NCBI GenBank assembly: GCA_002633005.1
Contig: NMRA01000054.1
Location: 190,952-252,951 of the forward strand
DNA: 62,000 nucleotides
From: Phoronis australis
Lineage: Eukaryota; Phoronida; Phoronidae
Direction: 5' to 3'
In this document: one piece after another, positions 21,961 through 33,555 of the stretch
How positions within the stretch are numbered: position 1 is the stretch's first letter
How the letters are laid out: the number at the start of each line of letters is the position of its first letter
Made by a program: the position numbers and the translations under genes
The notes under the pieces: model-generated
Databases searched by the model: none
The model's input: the letters and a program-made list of their open reading frames with translations, nothing else
Told to the model about the DNA's origin: nothing

Positions 21961-23880
21961 TGGCTAATTGTACAAATTTGTCCATAAGGCTCTACATAAC
22001 CTTAACATCACCTGCTATTTATCGATTGGGAGTTCCGACAGCAGAGAGTTAGGCTGCAACCACGAAGATTCCAAGCTCGATCCGGGATTAAGGTTGATCG
22101 TAGAAAATCACGCCGATATGGCCGTCGCTAGAAAACTGATAATGGAAAATCTCAAATGTATAGAGTGTATGAATTTCAGTGAGGGCATTCGATTTAATAC
22201 TAATTCTATGTTCCAAATTGCTGTAAACAAAAAAATTATTTAAACAATAGGTATTAAAACATCTGTTTGCGCCCACTTTCCTTGTCATTGCCAATGGTTT
22301 CTATGATTGGCAACGTAAGGCGTACAAGACAGCTCTTTCAGTTATCTGTCATGTTTGGCGTCTTCGTTTTGTAAAATTAAGCAGTGTTATGGAATTAATT
22401 TTAACGATGCGGTTACTGAGGTGACGGCATGAATTTCTTGATGAAACAAACTCGAGGCGTTACATGATTTTAAGTCGTTGTTTGATCACTTAACAAACTA
22501 CGACTGTCTGGAGATTTATTGTGTACTTTTGCTCATGGGTTCTTCTAAAATTTCCTTGTCGTAGCGGCTTATCTTGAACTTCCAGGAATGTTTGCACGCT
22601 TAGCCAAATGCCACGACGTTGCATTTCCAATAGACGAAGGTAGTTATATTTGATCTTCTTTACGACAGTATGATGGATGCTGTGTACACAGTAATTGTGT
22701 TTTGATCATAGTAGTATTAAAGTTTTTATTAACCATTTACATGTAATATTAAGAGAGGAAATTTGCAATTTCCGATTCATTGTTATTTGATTTGAGGATA
22801 ATGATAAACTTTATTCACATTTATATTGTACCAGAAGAAGTGAGCGAAAAAGATATTTATTGTGTTTTATGGTCTTCTATACCTGCTTGGTCTGTGAAGT
22901 GATATTATCGGCGAGAAAAGGGCTTTTCGGAGGTCAATCCCAACGCGGAATCGAACTTACAATGTCAGTGGCCGAAGTTTAAGGTCTTGCTAGCCGAGCA
23001 AAACCCTAGTCCATGAAGGGCAGATTATTTTATGTCTATTTAAGTGATAAAGTCACAGGCCTTAATTTCAGCAAATGGCTGGCACACATCGGCGAGAAAT
23101 GATGATCTGAAATAAAATCACAAAAACAACGGATTTTTGTTTTCAATCTCAGACCAAAGGTAATTACTTTAAGAAGTCCGTCCTGTCTTACAACAGTACC
23201 ATTAATCCGCTTTTACCTCTTAAAATTATGTGCTTTTAAATGAGCTGCAAGGGGACCAGGTGCGTAGCTTCATATGAGATTAGAAAATTCAAGATGCATA
23301 GATTGACACGTAAATGTATCCACGTAGGCGTCATTTATTGAAAAAATATTAACGCGTGAACGCGAATCAGACAACACTGAACGGTCCCTTTAAGAACCAA
23401 ATTGAGAAAATCGTAACATCTTGCCACATTTGTCATACCTTCCTCCAGTTTTTAACTCTAAACGTTGTCAAAAGATTTCCTTAAAACATCTAGGAGTTTT
23501 TCGGAATGGACAGAGCATATTTTTCGTTCCAGCCTCCAGCGCTCAGTCAGTTTCGAAGAAGCCAAAGGTACGAGTTCATGACTGTATTGACTTATTTATT
23601 TGGAAAGTCACGTAAGTTGGCTAGCTTGATGGGTGTCGTTACTTTCATATTTGTTGTTTGATTGTTATTTTGTAATTATTCTGTGCACCAAATGAATTAG
23701 CCTAAGTGTCCGATAAGAAGAAAATATAAGAAAACAAGTGCACAGTATGTTAGGATCTGGTTTGCATCAGTGTCGCGAATTCACTACGATCGAAATGACA
23801 CCAGAGCAGTATACGGAAGAGTGTTTCGAAAGCTTTTCTCAAACGGTTTTTTATTAGTTTGTTTCACTGGAGTGTCCTGA
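21961..23880. other. Gene-poor spacer with one orphan ORF
   Basis: A 91-codon plus-strand frame (21968-22243) contains PGLRLIVENHADMAVARKL, which reads protein-like but has no clear splice sites or family, so it may be a relic. A weak tRNA-like segment on the minus strand (about 22935-23015) has a B-box-like AGTTCGATTCCG and could be a SINE fragment. Nothing else is seen. Confidence 0.35.
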
Positions 23881-23994
23881 TGCTCCAACTAGTGATTTAA
23901 CAACTCACGAAAACACTCAGACACGCCATATTGCGCCACACATAGGACACAACAAACAAATAACTACTGATACTAGTTTTGAACATACGCCAAC

Positions 23995-24150
23995 AGCCCC
24001 GTTACTGAGCAATGCATCGCCTGTAAAAGCGTTAAAACCGTGAAATTCAAATTTGTAGCAAGCGCCACCTAGTGACTTCCTGCAAAACTGTGTGTACAAG
24101 TATAATCAGGAAAGAAACAATTTGTAAATAAATTGCTGTTTTAAGGAAAG
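23995..24150 (-). repeat. Interspersed repeat family R1, copy 1
   Basis: The reverse strand shares TACTTGTACACACAG, CAGGAAGTCACTAGGTGGC and TTCACGGTTTT with copies at 25250-25490 and 44380-44610. The element has no coding content and an AT-rich body. Class unknown; the uniform extent suggests a SINE or MITE. Confidence 0.6.
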
Positions 24151-24304
24151 CCTCCCAACTGATACACGTACACACATGTGTTAACATATAAAAACCTTAG
24201 TAATATTATTCCAAATGTTACTCAATCGTGATTTGCCGGAAAGGTGAAATCAACAAATAATAAAAGCACTCTCTGAAAGGTTGTCTTTTGTGGTCTGGAA
24301 AAAC

Positions 24305-24808
24305 CAGCCTCGTCCCCAAGCCTCAAGTAGAAGCCTTCATGCGTAAGATGGTGGTAATCGGTTTAGTCGTTTAAGGCTTGGTTATGAGAAATGAAATGTG
24401 CAATTTTTACAGAAATGAAGAAATATCACGAGTGATATAAAGTTTTATCAACTTTGAAATTTTCTGCAGTATGATATAAAAATGAAAACTAACTGCATAG
24501 TGCAGCAATTTAGGTCTAAATTATTGCGAAAACGGTGTATTTTGATTCGAAAACAAATTACTTTCTATAATACTATTAACAAAAAATTGAAAATTAGTAC
24601 GCCAACAACCGTTATTTCAAATAATAACAAAAGTAATGCCTTCTGCTTTATGAATGGCAGCAACTACGCCAGTGAAAATAATTAAAATCTGTCTTTGTTT
24701 TAATGATGTCAAGGCAGCGGCCAATCATCGCGGAGAAGGTAATTCCCATAACCAAGCCTCAAATGCCTAAACCGATCAGCGTCATCTTGAGGCTTGGCGA
24801 CGAGGCTG
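24305..24808. mobile_element. Foldback MITE with nested inverted arms
   Basis: The left arm (24305-24390) contains CCTCGTCCCCAAGCCTCAAG, AATCGGTTTAG and AAGGCTTGGTTATGAG. The right arm (24745-24808) carries their reverse complements in mirrored order (CATAACCAAGCCTCAA, CTAAACCGAT, CTTGAGGCTTGGCGACGAGG). Each arm is itself partly self-complementary (AAGCCTCAAG with AAGGCTTGG). The 350-base interior is AT-rich and non-coding. No transposase is present, so it is non-autonomous. Confidence 0.7.
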
Positions 24809-25249
24809 TGAAACAACAGGCCATGCTGTGGAAAGTGTCATAATTTTTCACATGGAATTAGCCTACTCTGTAAATAGGTAGGTATCTTAATTTTCCTATA
24901 CCATTCCACATTCAAAAAGATACCGTTAGTAAAATGTCTCTACAGTCAAGTCCCTGCAAGATCTTAGTGTGTGCAGAAACTGAAAGCCACCGACAACTGA
25001 GGTGCAAGGCTTCTTGGTCGACACTCCTCAGGGTGACCACAACGAAAGCATTCGTTCTGAATTTTCATTTGCCGTTATTTTGGGAAATGTTCAGCATCGT
25101 GCCATTTTGCGTCTCTTGTAATGCAAATTCTAGGTAATTACAGACACTTTTTGTCCACATTTCTTTTGACGACACAGGAATTCCTGGGAAACCCCCACAG
25201 TTTTGTCGTTTCCGGCCTAGTGAAACAAGGCACAAATTTATCATTTGTT

Positions 25250-25490
25250 TATTTCATTATGAAATAACGATTGTGTAAGTTGTGGAATTTCTAGTTTTTT
25301 TATGGGTTCACACTTGTTTTTAAGTGTATCTGTTGTGGTGCTTTCTTTTAAATCGCAATTTATTTTCATGTTTCTTTTATTGATTATACTTGTACACACA
25401 GTTCTGCAGGAAGTCACTAGGTGACGCTGGCTAAAAATTTGAATTTTCACGGTTTTTATGAGACATTGCATGTTAGATCCTGTAATAGGA
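25250..25490 (+). repeat. Interspersed repeat family R1, copy 2
   Basis: Begins with TTGTTTATTTCATTATGAAA followed by ACGATTGTGTAA, continues through TTAAATCGCAATTTATTTTC, TGTACACACAGTTCTGCAGG and AGTCACTAGGTGACGCTGG, and ends after TTCACGGTTTTTATGAGAC. It is collinear with the copy at 44380-44610. Confidence 0.65.
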
Positions 25491-25499
25491 CTGCTCAAC

Positions 25500-27780
25500 C
25501 GATTTACTTTTGATTGATAAAATAAAGTATACTAAACAATATGTAAGGAAATATTTACTTGTGAATAATAGATATAAATAAGGCAATTATCTCCTTTTCA
25601 TTTTTGTCCTAAATACGCAAATTATATATCACATGACCAAAAAGTCGTGATTATGGCTGTCTTTCAAGGATTGTTAACATAGGGCTAAGTAAACAGCATT
25701 GTTAATAGGATTGAATTTAACTTAAAGAGCAAAGAATTGAAGAACATCAAAAAGGACAAAGTCTGTAGCACCTTTGCAGGGCCAGCGGTTTGTTGTGATG
25801 TCACTGACTCCATGGTGACCGAAATAGTACCCGTGATCCCGAAAGGGATGCAGCTGGCGAGGAGCGGTACTGGAATCGTTTCCCTCCTACCACCCTGAGA
25901 ATAAATTCTCGTTCATATTTTCTCATACGAATAATTAATTTGGTCAAAAATGCCAAAGAACAGCTTTGTTTGGTAATTTAAAAAATTCAGTTATCCTACC
26001 TGTCCTAAAATTGCTGTCAGCAAAGCATCCCTACTTTATTATTCAACCTCACTTAATCTATAGGCTTCGTGAGAAAAGTCAACAACAGGAATTATTAAAC
26101 CAAGTACGATACATGTACTTGTCTGTATCGTCTCCTGGACGGCTCAAGTTTCACTAAAAAGTTGCACAATCCACAATCGAAACTCGTGCCGTGCACATTC
26201 GCGTAGACAACTGTATCCGATTTGTGAGCTTTATTTTCATTTTGTATAATAATACCAGGGAAACGGCCCTGGGTTGCATAAAACTTAAAACTTATCAGAT
26301 GTCACTCCTTTCAAAAGAATTTCCGTGTAACGTACCAGACCAGCAAGCAAATACCAGATAACTAACGTTTGTTTGGCATACCTTCATTTATAGCTAACTT
26401 GTGGGTGTATTGAAGACACTTCTGCGTCATTCATGTGACACGTTTATTAAGTATTTACATTTGGTAATTTAGATATTGAGTAATTTATATTCCAATATTT
26501 CGCAACTTACCTAATTGAATGGTTAATATCCTTTCTCGTCGTCAGAGTGCTTGGCAAAACTTGAACAGCAAATTTCCATAAAAAGTATAGTATTCTGTGA
26601 CTTTGAACAAATATTTCTTAGTTATTTGCATACATATGCGGTCAGCAGTGGAGGGTTTTGAAAAAAAAATGTTGTGAGCACACTGAAATAGTCTATTAAG
26701 TAATATAATGGAAGGCGGAGTCTTGGGTGCGGGCGAAAACCAACAATTAGTGTTAAAAACTGTGATCATTTTCACCGTGCGTGATACAAGTTCCGTATTG
26801 CGAATATACTATTAGTAATAAACAAGGATACTAAAGCAAGCTTTTTGCGTATAGTTGAGACGAACCCATGATTTTACATTTATTTTGTCTAAAACTGTTA
26901 CGGCTTGCACGTGGAGTGTTACGGTAGTTTTTATGTGGCTAATGATACTTTTAGCTACTTCTTAGGTAAAGCACGTGCAAATTGACCGGTCAACAGATAG
27001 ACTTTATGTGATATGGTTCAGCCATCTTTGGTTCAGCATCAGTTCAGTCGTATAGTCTGACGGCCGTTTCCTTTCAACTTTGGTTTGCGTTTCCGCTGGA
27101 TATTTAAATTATTGCATTAAAAGGTCTTTATGCTTGGTCGTCTCGACACATGTTTTCACGAGCATGTTTTCGCGACGCATGGGATACAACTTGACCGTAT
27201 GCGAATATCTAGGCCTACTTAGCCGAAAGATAAAATACTATTGAACACCGAATATCTTTATCAATATGTGTCGATGGTCATAACGCTGTTAATTGGAAGA
27301 AGACTGGACGGTCTGTTTCGCCGTTTCGTTAATTTATGTACAGACAAACACTGGCTTAAGTGATGAAAACGGGAATTTGCTATCTCGTCATGCTGAACAT
27401 GCTGATCAATTTTTTACAAAAAACGACTCGAACAAAGTCTGATTAGGCTGTTTTTTCACGCGAACAAATGCATGTTTTCGCTGACTGGTGACGATAAAAT
27501 TCTTATGCTGTGACTAAAAATTCGAAAGAAAAAACCGAAGCGAGAATTTTCAATTAGTTAATTGCCAATTTTCAGTCCGCTCAGAATGGTTACTAATGGT
27601 TACAGTCGTACAAAAGTCGTATTTTAATTTTGTGACAAACTGCGACAGAAAGGTAGATGCATTGCTTTGAGACCTACAGGCCCACTGACATAAGGGATGA
27701 TGTATTTTGATGATCCTGCTCAGCCAGCCTACCTCCGTGTTTGAGGAATTTGGGAAGTATACGTAATGTTTTTTCTAATT
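25500..27780. other. Gene-free AT-rich spacer
   Basis: I see no exon, domain or element boundary that can be supported. The open frames are short and of random composition. Confidence 0.45.
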
Positions 27781-27793
27781 GTGCAACATAGTA

Positions 27794-27900
27794 ATGGCGG
27801 CTTTCACGTGGTCGCCGCCATTTTTATAGTATAGTGACAAGATTTTTCGTCTAGCCTATGTGGCACGTGACCAGTTGTTATTTCACGTATAGCCCTTAGG
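27794..27900. promoter_or_regulatory. Inverted YY1-like motifs around an E-box
   Basis: A perfect inverted repeat ATGGCGGC (27794-27801) / GCCGCCAT (27814-27821) encloses a CACGTG E-box at 27805-27810. ATGGCGGC is the core of the YY1 site, here in two opposing copies. About 55 bases on is GGCACGTGACC, a second E-box. The density of these motifs in an otherwise motif-poor AT-rich stretch suggests a promoter or enhancer. No adjacent gene was identified. Confidence 0.4.
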
Positions 27901-28617
27901 CGGCGCTCCCGCTGGTCACCCGCTATAAGTTGCAAATATAACTACGTACAAAAAGGGACCAACTGTCACAATTCTACTCCTATTTTATGATTTGTTAGGT
28001 TCCATATAAGTCCATTAGGTCTGTCATCAGTCAACCAACATCCCAGTAAATCAATAGGATAGGTACTAATCATTTCACCTACTAGTTCGGGAACAATCAG
28101 ATAAATGAATTAAGGATGGAGAATTTATGTTTAGTAAATCACAGTTTTAAATCAACACATCACCTCATGTGATGTAAACGAAGAAAATCCCGATAACGAT
28201 GAGGCACTTCAACAAGGCGACTCTCAATAATTTGGGTTGGATTTATCTCCCCAAAAACTGACGACTCTTGGGTTGTTTGAGTATTTTGAGTTTTGTACTG
28301 TGTTTGAGTATTACGAATGACGTTTGACTGTTTCGTGAGCTTATTCTATTTGAAAACATGCCATTTTTGCTCAGTGTTTAACATTTTACAACCAAGTAGA
28401 AGCTGAATGACGGGTGATTTTTAGACACTACAGATTTATGAAACGTTCGTGAGTTCGGCACATACATGTAGCCTTTAACCTGATTTCTACAATCTCGATA
28501 GCTCCTACACTTTGAATGCACTGGCAGTCCATGCGAACCGAGGCTCTGGGGTGAAAACGGCTATTTTTTTATTTTTGCTTGTTTTTAAGTTGTGGGCAGC
28601 AGCACAGTTGAAAGCTG

Positions 28618-28838
28618 TGTTACGCCCTGTTAGCCAAAGTCAATTAAAACTTCATATAAAACGGTTTAGAAATGGTTTATTAGACTGAACACCGATAGCA
28701 CAACTTACAAACTGAAAAGCAAAACAAGAAAAACTCTCACGAGAGCTCAGAACAAGTCAACTTTCGCGAATTCGCGATGCGAGTTGCGTCTCACATGAAA
28801 TAGTGTTTAACAATAAGAGTAACACGACATTAGTAACA
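28618..28838 (-). repeat. 3' LTR of the Gmr1-like element
   Basis: A 221-base segment bounded by TGTTAC and GTAACA, a perfect 6-base terminal inverted repeat of the TG...CA type. On the minus strand it is directly preceded by the purine tract AAAGGAGGGAGG (28840-28853 region), the normal plus-strand primer position. It contains an AATAAA (TCTAATAAACC) on the coding strand. No partner LTR was seen within the window. Confidence 0.75.
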
Positions 28839-28888
28839 CCTCCCTCCTTTAGCAGTTTTCTTACAAAGAAAACAATACTTGGGCACTG

Positions 28889-30157
28889 TCAAAACATCTT
28901 AGATAAACCGTCTGGCAAAACATTGTCACAGCCCTAAACATGATGTATAACAATATCGAACTCTTGTAGCAACAAACTCCATCTAAGCAAGCGCTGGTTC
29001 TTATTCTTCATCTTGTGCAAAAAGGTCAAAGGACTGTGATCAGAGTATACACTAATAGGCCACATTACTGGTGATAAATACACATCAAAACGTTGTAACG
29101 ACATCAATAAGGCCAGGTACTCCTTCTCAATAGTTAAATACTTCTTTTGATGACTATCAAACTTCTTTGAAAAGTAAGCAATAGGTTTTTCAACGCCAAC
29201 TTGAAACTGCTGTAACACAGAACCAGCCCCTACATCACTGGCATCTACCATCAACTTGAATGGCTTCTCAAAATCAGGTGTTGCTAGAATCTGCTTATTG
29301 ACAAGCAAGGCTTTACTGTTTTGAAAAGCACTTTCACAACGATCTGACCAACAAAAAGTGACGTCATTCTTTAACAACTCAGTTAAAGGACAAACCACCG
29401 ACGCAAAATTTGGGCAAAACTTCCTGTAGAATCCTATCATTCCCAAATATCTCATTAAACGCTTGCAATTAGTTGGTGCAGGATATCTCAATATGGCATC
29501 AACCTTAGCATCAATGGGCCTAACTTGGCCACATCCAACCACATGACCCAAATACCTAACAGTGGCCCGACCGAACTCACTTTTAGCCAAATTAATAGTT
29601 AAGTTTGCTTCCGATAACCTAACTAACAACTCGCGAATATGTGTAACATGTTCATCCAAGCTTTTGTTGTAAACAATCAAATCGTCAATATATGCCCCAC
29701 AAAAAGATAAACCACCAATAACTTGATTAACCATCCGTTGAAAAGTAGCGGCGGCATTTTTTATCCCGAACGGCCTTGTAGGCATAGAGCGAACTGGGCG
29801 TGACAAAAGCGGAAATGCTCTTCGCTCTCTCATTCAGAGGAACTGTCAATAACCCTTAAGTAAATCAAATTTAGTAACGACATGGGCATTACCTATACGA
29901 TCAATACCGTCCGGTTTAGGAACCAATATGCACGGGGAACTCCACTCACCGAAAGCAGGCTCAATAATCCCATTTTTAAGCATATAATCTATCTCAGATT
30001 GCAAGTGTTTCACTGTCAAAGGATTAGCCCTATAGGTATACTGTTCAATGGGCGCAGCATCACTAACGTCATGACAAGCAGCAGTAATTATGTTAGGGAC
30101 ATCTGGAAACACACCCTCAAACTCAAACAACAACTCTAAAAATTTGTTCCTGCTCAC
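28889..30157 (-). pseudogene. Degenerate reverse transcriptase-RNase H (Ty3/Gypsy type)
   Basis: The first segment (30157-29846) holds the RT amino-terminal region with GIIEPAFGEWSSPCILVPKP and FDLLKGY. A frameshift with stops follows, then 29833-28934 with PFGIKNAAATFQRMVNQV, the catalytic GAYIDDLIVYN, FYRKFCPNF, and RNase H (LMVDASDVGAGSVLQQ; then SVYSDHSPLTFLH). An amber codon at 28934-28936 interrupts the last motif, after which DNVLPDGLSK continues to the natural end at 28889. The shift near 29840 also destroys part of the fingers domain. An active enzyme is not expected. Confidence 0.85.
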
Positions 30158-30175
30158 GTGACAGATGTTTAAACT

Positions 30176-31255
30176 TCAAATCATTATCACAAGAACGGCA
30201 GAAATATTCAACCTAGGTTTACAACCTACTATATCATTATCAGCACACACGCTGGGTTCATCTGCAGATTCACTCGAAGCTAACTGACTACTACTAGTTG
30301 CAGAACAAATCGAAACAGATTTGTCGGAACCATTCCGAACAAAATACGGCTTCAACATATTTACATGAGACAGACGTAAATTCTTCTTGCGATCTGGGGT
30401 TTTGATAACATAATCTGGATGGGAAACTTTCCGCTGAATCACATAAGGCCCGGAATATCTAGTTTGAAGTGGGTTGCCCACAATGGGTAGTAACACAAGT
30501 ATATGATCACTGGGCTCAAATTCTCGTACCATGGAATCCTTATCATACCAAGATTTCATCTTACCCTGCGACACCATCAAATTCTCTCTCGCAACCTTGC
30601 ATACTGCATACAGTTTCTCTTTGAAAACGGAAACATTATCGAGCAAAATGAGAGGTTTATCCTCTGATAACCATTTCTCTTTCAACAACTTCAAAGCGCC
30701 CCTAACAGAATGGCCAAAAACCAATTCGATCTGACTATATCCTAATGATTCCTGTACTGCCTCCCGGCTAGCAAACAGCAGGAAGGGTACACCTTCATCC
30801 CAATCTCTATTGTTCTCAAGACAATAATTGCGAAACATGTTCTTCAAAGTTTGATTATACCTCTCCTGTGCCCCTTGTGACTGAGGATGGTAAGTCACAT
30901 GTGTAATACCCAGCTGCAAGGTAACCTGTCGAAACAACTTTGACAAAAAATTGAGGCCTGGTCAGACCGTATACACTTAGGCAAACCAACATAACTGAAG
31001 AATTTAACCAGAGCCTTCACTACAGTCTTAGCCTTAATATTCCTCAGGGGAATAGCCTCTGGGAAACGTGTTGACGCACACATGTCAGTAAATACGAATT
31101 CCCGGTTTTGGTTCTAGGCAGTGGACCAACGCAGTCTATAAGAACCCTATTAAATGGTTCCTGAAAAGCTTGAATAGGCTTTAAAGGGGCCACCGGTACA
31201 TGCTGATTAGGCTTCCCAAATTTTTGACAAATGTCAGAGGTCTTACTGCAATGAC
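30176..31255 (-). pseudogene. Degenerate Ty3/Gypsy integrase, upstream of RT
   Basis: The amino end keeps part of the HHCC zinc finger (CSKTSDICQKFG). The core has the first Asp in RVLIDCVGPLPRT, the second in CIRSDQ, and after a frameshift near 30940 HPQSQGAQERYNQTLKN with the catalytic Glu region. The carboxy end has a GPY/F module (YSGPYVIQRK, then LRLSHVNMLKPYF). The ORF ends about 18 bases before the RT frame starts. Frameshifts make it non-functional. Confidence 0.8.
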
Positions 31256-31260
31256 CAATG

Positions 31261-32140
31261 AGCTATATGCATAGACTTGATTTATCTCGTTGGTGCAAGT
31301 GATTTTTTCAAAAATGGCTGCCAAATAGCTTAGAAGGCATGCACTCGTCTTATTACCAGATTTTATATCAGGAGCTTTTTGGCAACATGCCATGTAAAAA
31401 GATTCTTGGCCGACTTGACTTTATGTGAAAATGTGCCTGACATTCCAAAGTTAGCAGCACCAGTTATAAGGTGTTGACAATGGTAAAGAGCGCGTGACTG
31501 TCCCAATGTGTCGAAATCGTGCACCACGTGTGTCTTCACAATGCCTAAGAACGTTCCATAGCGCAGTAAAAAACGCGTTTTCGAAACTTCGGTATAATTA
31601 CGATTAGTAACGTTCGGACAAAATCTCGGACGGGGGCACATCATCGCAATTCTACGACGGCAAAGTTTTATTTTAAATAATCATTCTATTTTGCATATAA
31701 GCGACAATGAAGGAAGCAATTTCTCTCCTTATGTTCCTAATCGTAGGCGGACTGGTGTCATCAGTGTGGGCGAAGTTAAGAAGTTGTGAAAGTTGAAGCA
31801 GAATCTGAAAATGTAGGAAAAATCGATCAATTTACTTCGTTTATAAGTTTCGAGCGACAATTGAGGGTTGGTAACATGTTGCTTGTATTAATTTTGATTA
31901 GATATTTCTTGGGGATACGGTTATCAAGTTAACTGATTTTTGACATCTTTTTGTGAGATAGCGCAACATTCCAAAAATCAGTATTCGCTTTCGATATTAA
32001 GAGCAAGAACGGGGTAAATGTTAAGTGACCAATTGGACAACTACACCCAGGCAATGTAAAACTCTGATTTTTAAATACATATAATTGCTTAATACTACAT
32101 GGATGGCCAGTAATGAAATATATCAAATAAACATAGAAAA
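31261..32140. other. Spacer after the truncated retroelement
   Basis: Homology to integrase stops at about 31260 and no 5' LTR, gag or zinc knuckle follows. No supported gene. The minus-strand open frames in 31181-31644 have no domain content. Confidence 0.45.
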
Positions 32141-32146
32141 ATCAGA

Positions 32147-32222
32147 AACCCCAACTGGGAATCGAACCACAGGTCTCTAGATTGCCGGTTTAGTGCTCTC
32201 ACCAATGAGCTACTGAGGACCT
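32147..32222 (-). mobile_element. tRNA-derived SINE head (pseudo-tRNA)
   Basis: The minus strand reads like a tRNA: an A-box in TAGCTCATTGGTGAGAGCAC, an anticodon-like loop CCGGCAA, and a near-perfect B-box in GTGGTTCGATTCCCAG. The T-stem and acceptor stem do not pair properly and the base before the anticodon is C instead of the usual U. This looks like a SINE head or pseudogene rather than a working tRNA. Confidence 0.65.
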
Positions 32223-32636
32223 GATATCTGAGCAATTACTGTTTACAGCCAACTGTCAAGTCATACATCACATGAGCGGCGTTTCGCCTTTTCGCGCGGG
32301 ATTTGAACAATTGTTTTTTGATGTTGATGTCTCAAATAGTAAATACTGGACAGATGCAAAATGTGACAAAAAGCAACGAGATACAGGTGAGAAGAAAAAC
32401 ACAGTCGTGTAAACCAGTGAAACGATATAGCTCTTTAAAAGTATCATGGTGTCGCCACTGTTGATTTAGACGATTTCGTCTAAGTCACCTTGAGTTTTAT
32501 GAAATGCATAGTGGGACAATTGTCAGTTAAAGGCGAAGTCAACCTTTTTTCAAAAATAAGGTCTGTTGATTATCCCAGACATATTTTTCACTTAATTACA
32601 GCTTTTCGTAATTTAATTAATTTCTCGTCCTCTACT

Positions 32637-32649
32637 CCGGAAGTGACGT
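32637..32649 (+). promoter_or_regulatory. ETS/CRE composite site, repeated in both arms
   Basis: CCGGAAGTGACGT combines an ETS core (CCGGAAGT) with a CRE half (TGACGT). The mirror copy is ACGTCACTTCCGG at 33688-33700. It lies about 135 bases upstream of the MPRCCC start codon in each arm, so it probably belonged to the transposon's own promoter. Confidence 0.5.
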
Positions 32650-32781
32650 TTTGGGAGGCAAGAATTTCGCGCCAATTTCTTTTCATACAGTCAGACTGTG
32701 AGATCTGTTAAGTCAGTAATTGTTCTACCTTGGATGTGATAAGTTCGGTCGTCCTTTGCTTTTGTTTGCGAGTCAGTCAAC

Positions 32782-33047
32782 ATGCCACGCTGTTGCTGCG
32801 TACCAGGATGATTCATTATCGTCCCACACTCGCTTTGGGTACCTTGCATCGCTTTCCAAAGGATGACACACTTTGCCATACTTGGCTAGCTCGTTCGTGT
32901 GAAGAACGCAGCGCTACACGCTCACGCAACGTACAAAGCAGTGGCAAGCATTTTCAGCCGTCAGATTGTGACAGAGATATGTACGCCGAATTGATGAAGG
33001 TCCCTGCGAAACAACGCCTGAAGAAGGTTCCATACCGTCGCTGCTGA
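32782..33047 (+). pseudogene. Broken THAP domain
   Basis: The ATG at 32782 gives MPRCCCVPG, the amino end of a C2CH THAP finger, then a stop. After a frame change the rest of the domain continues: LHRFPKDDTLCHTWLARS, then SSGKHFQPSDCDRDM and LKKVPYRR. FPKD, the HF pair and the basic carboxy end match the THAP layout. The third cysteine ligand of CxxHF is replaced (SGKHF), so zinc binding is lost. The shift and the substitution make this a pseudogene. Confidence 0.7.
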
Positions 33048-33372
33048 TTCCTGGCCGGGCAGTGCCCCTTCGCCACACCCGAGAAGTGCGTTTTTGAAGC
33101 CAGAAGCCTCGCGAGCTGTGGCCAACAGTGACTGGAGGCACTTCACCTTCTGTCACTCATGCCTCCGAACGTACCCCATAGCGTGCAATTCCAGGAACTA
33201 GCAGTGATTCCCCGTGTGCTGTTGTCTCTAGCCCATAGCCTGTAAGCAGCCCTGCAGCGATGTTGAGTAGTGGGAGTGAATACAGGCCCAGTTTGGCACC
33301 CAGTGAAAAGTACAGTTCGTCATCCAATGAACAGATAGCTGAGCCTAAGTTAATTGTGGACTTGTATTGAAG

Positions 33373-33555
33373 CTATTTAGAAGGTGCCACGTGTGTGACG
33401 AGGGAGTCGCACGGCGGTACTTTGTAAGCAGTTTGAGTTTTCAAGTCACCATCCACTGAGAATGTGTCGCGGTACACTCGGGCAAGTGTGACAGTTCTTC
33501 TTCTGTACGTGAGACGATAATGAGTACATCTCGGTATGCAGCAACAGCGTGGCAT
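33373..33555 (-). pseudogene. Second THAP-like start in the right arm
   Basis: On the minus strand an ATG within the right arm gives MPRCCCIPRCTHYR, which matches the left-arm start and again has the first THAP cysteines. The rest of the 60-codon frame does not resemble a THAP domain. It is a diverged or shifted copy. Confidence 0.5.

Larger units (their letters stand above)
28618..31260 (-). mobile_element. Gmr1-like Ty3/Gypsy retrotransposon, 5'-truncated
   Basis: Reading on the minus strand, the order is integrase (about 31255-30176), reverse transcriptase (30157 onward), RNase H, polypurine tract and LTR. Ordinary Ty3/Gypsy elements carry integrase last. Integrase-first with Gypsy-type domains is the hallmark of the Gmr1-like lineage described from deuterostomes. 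Gag, protease and the 5' LTR were not found, and the ORFs carry frameshifts and stops, so the copy is dead. Confidence 0.85.

Noticed and set aside
32147-32222. Functional tRNA gene
   Set aside because: Stems do not pair properly and the base before the anticodon is C; a SINE head fits better.
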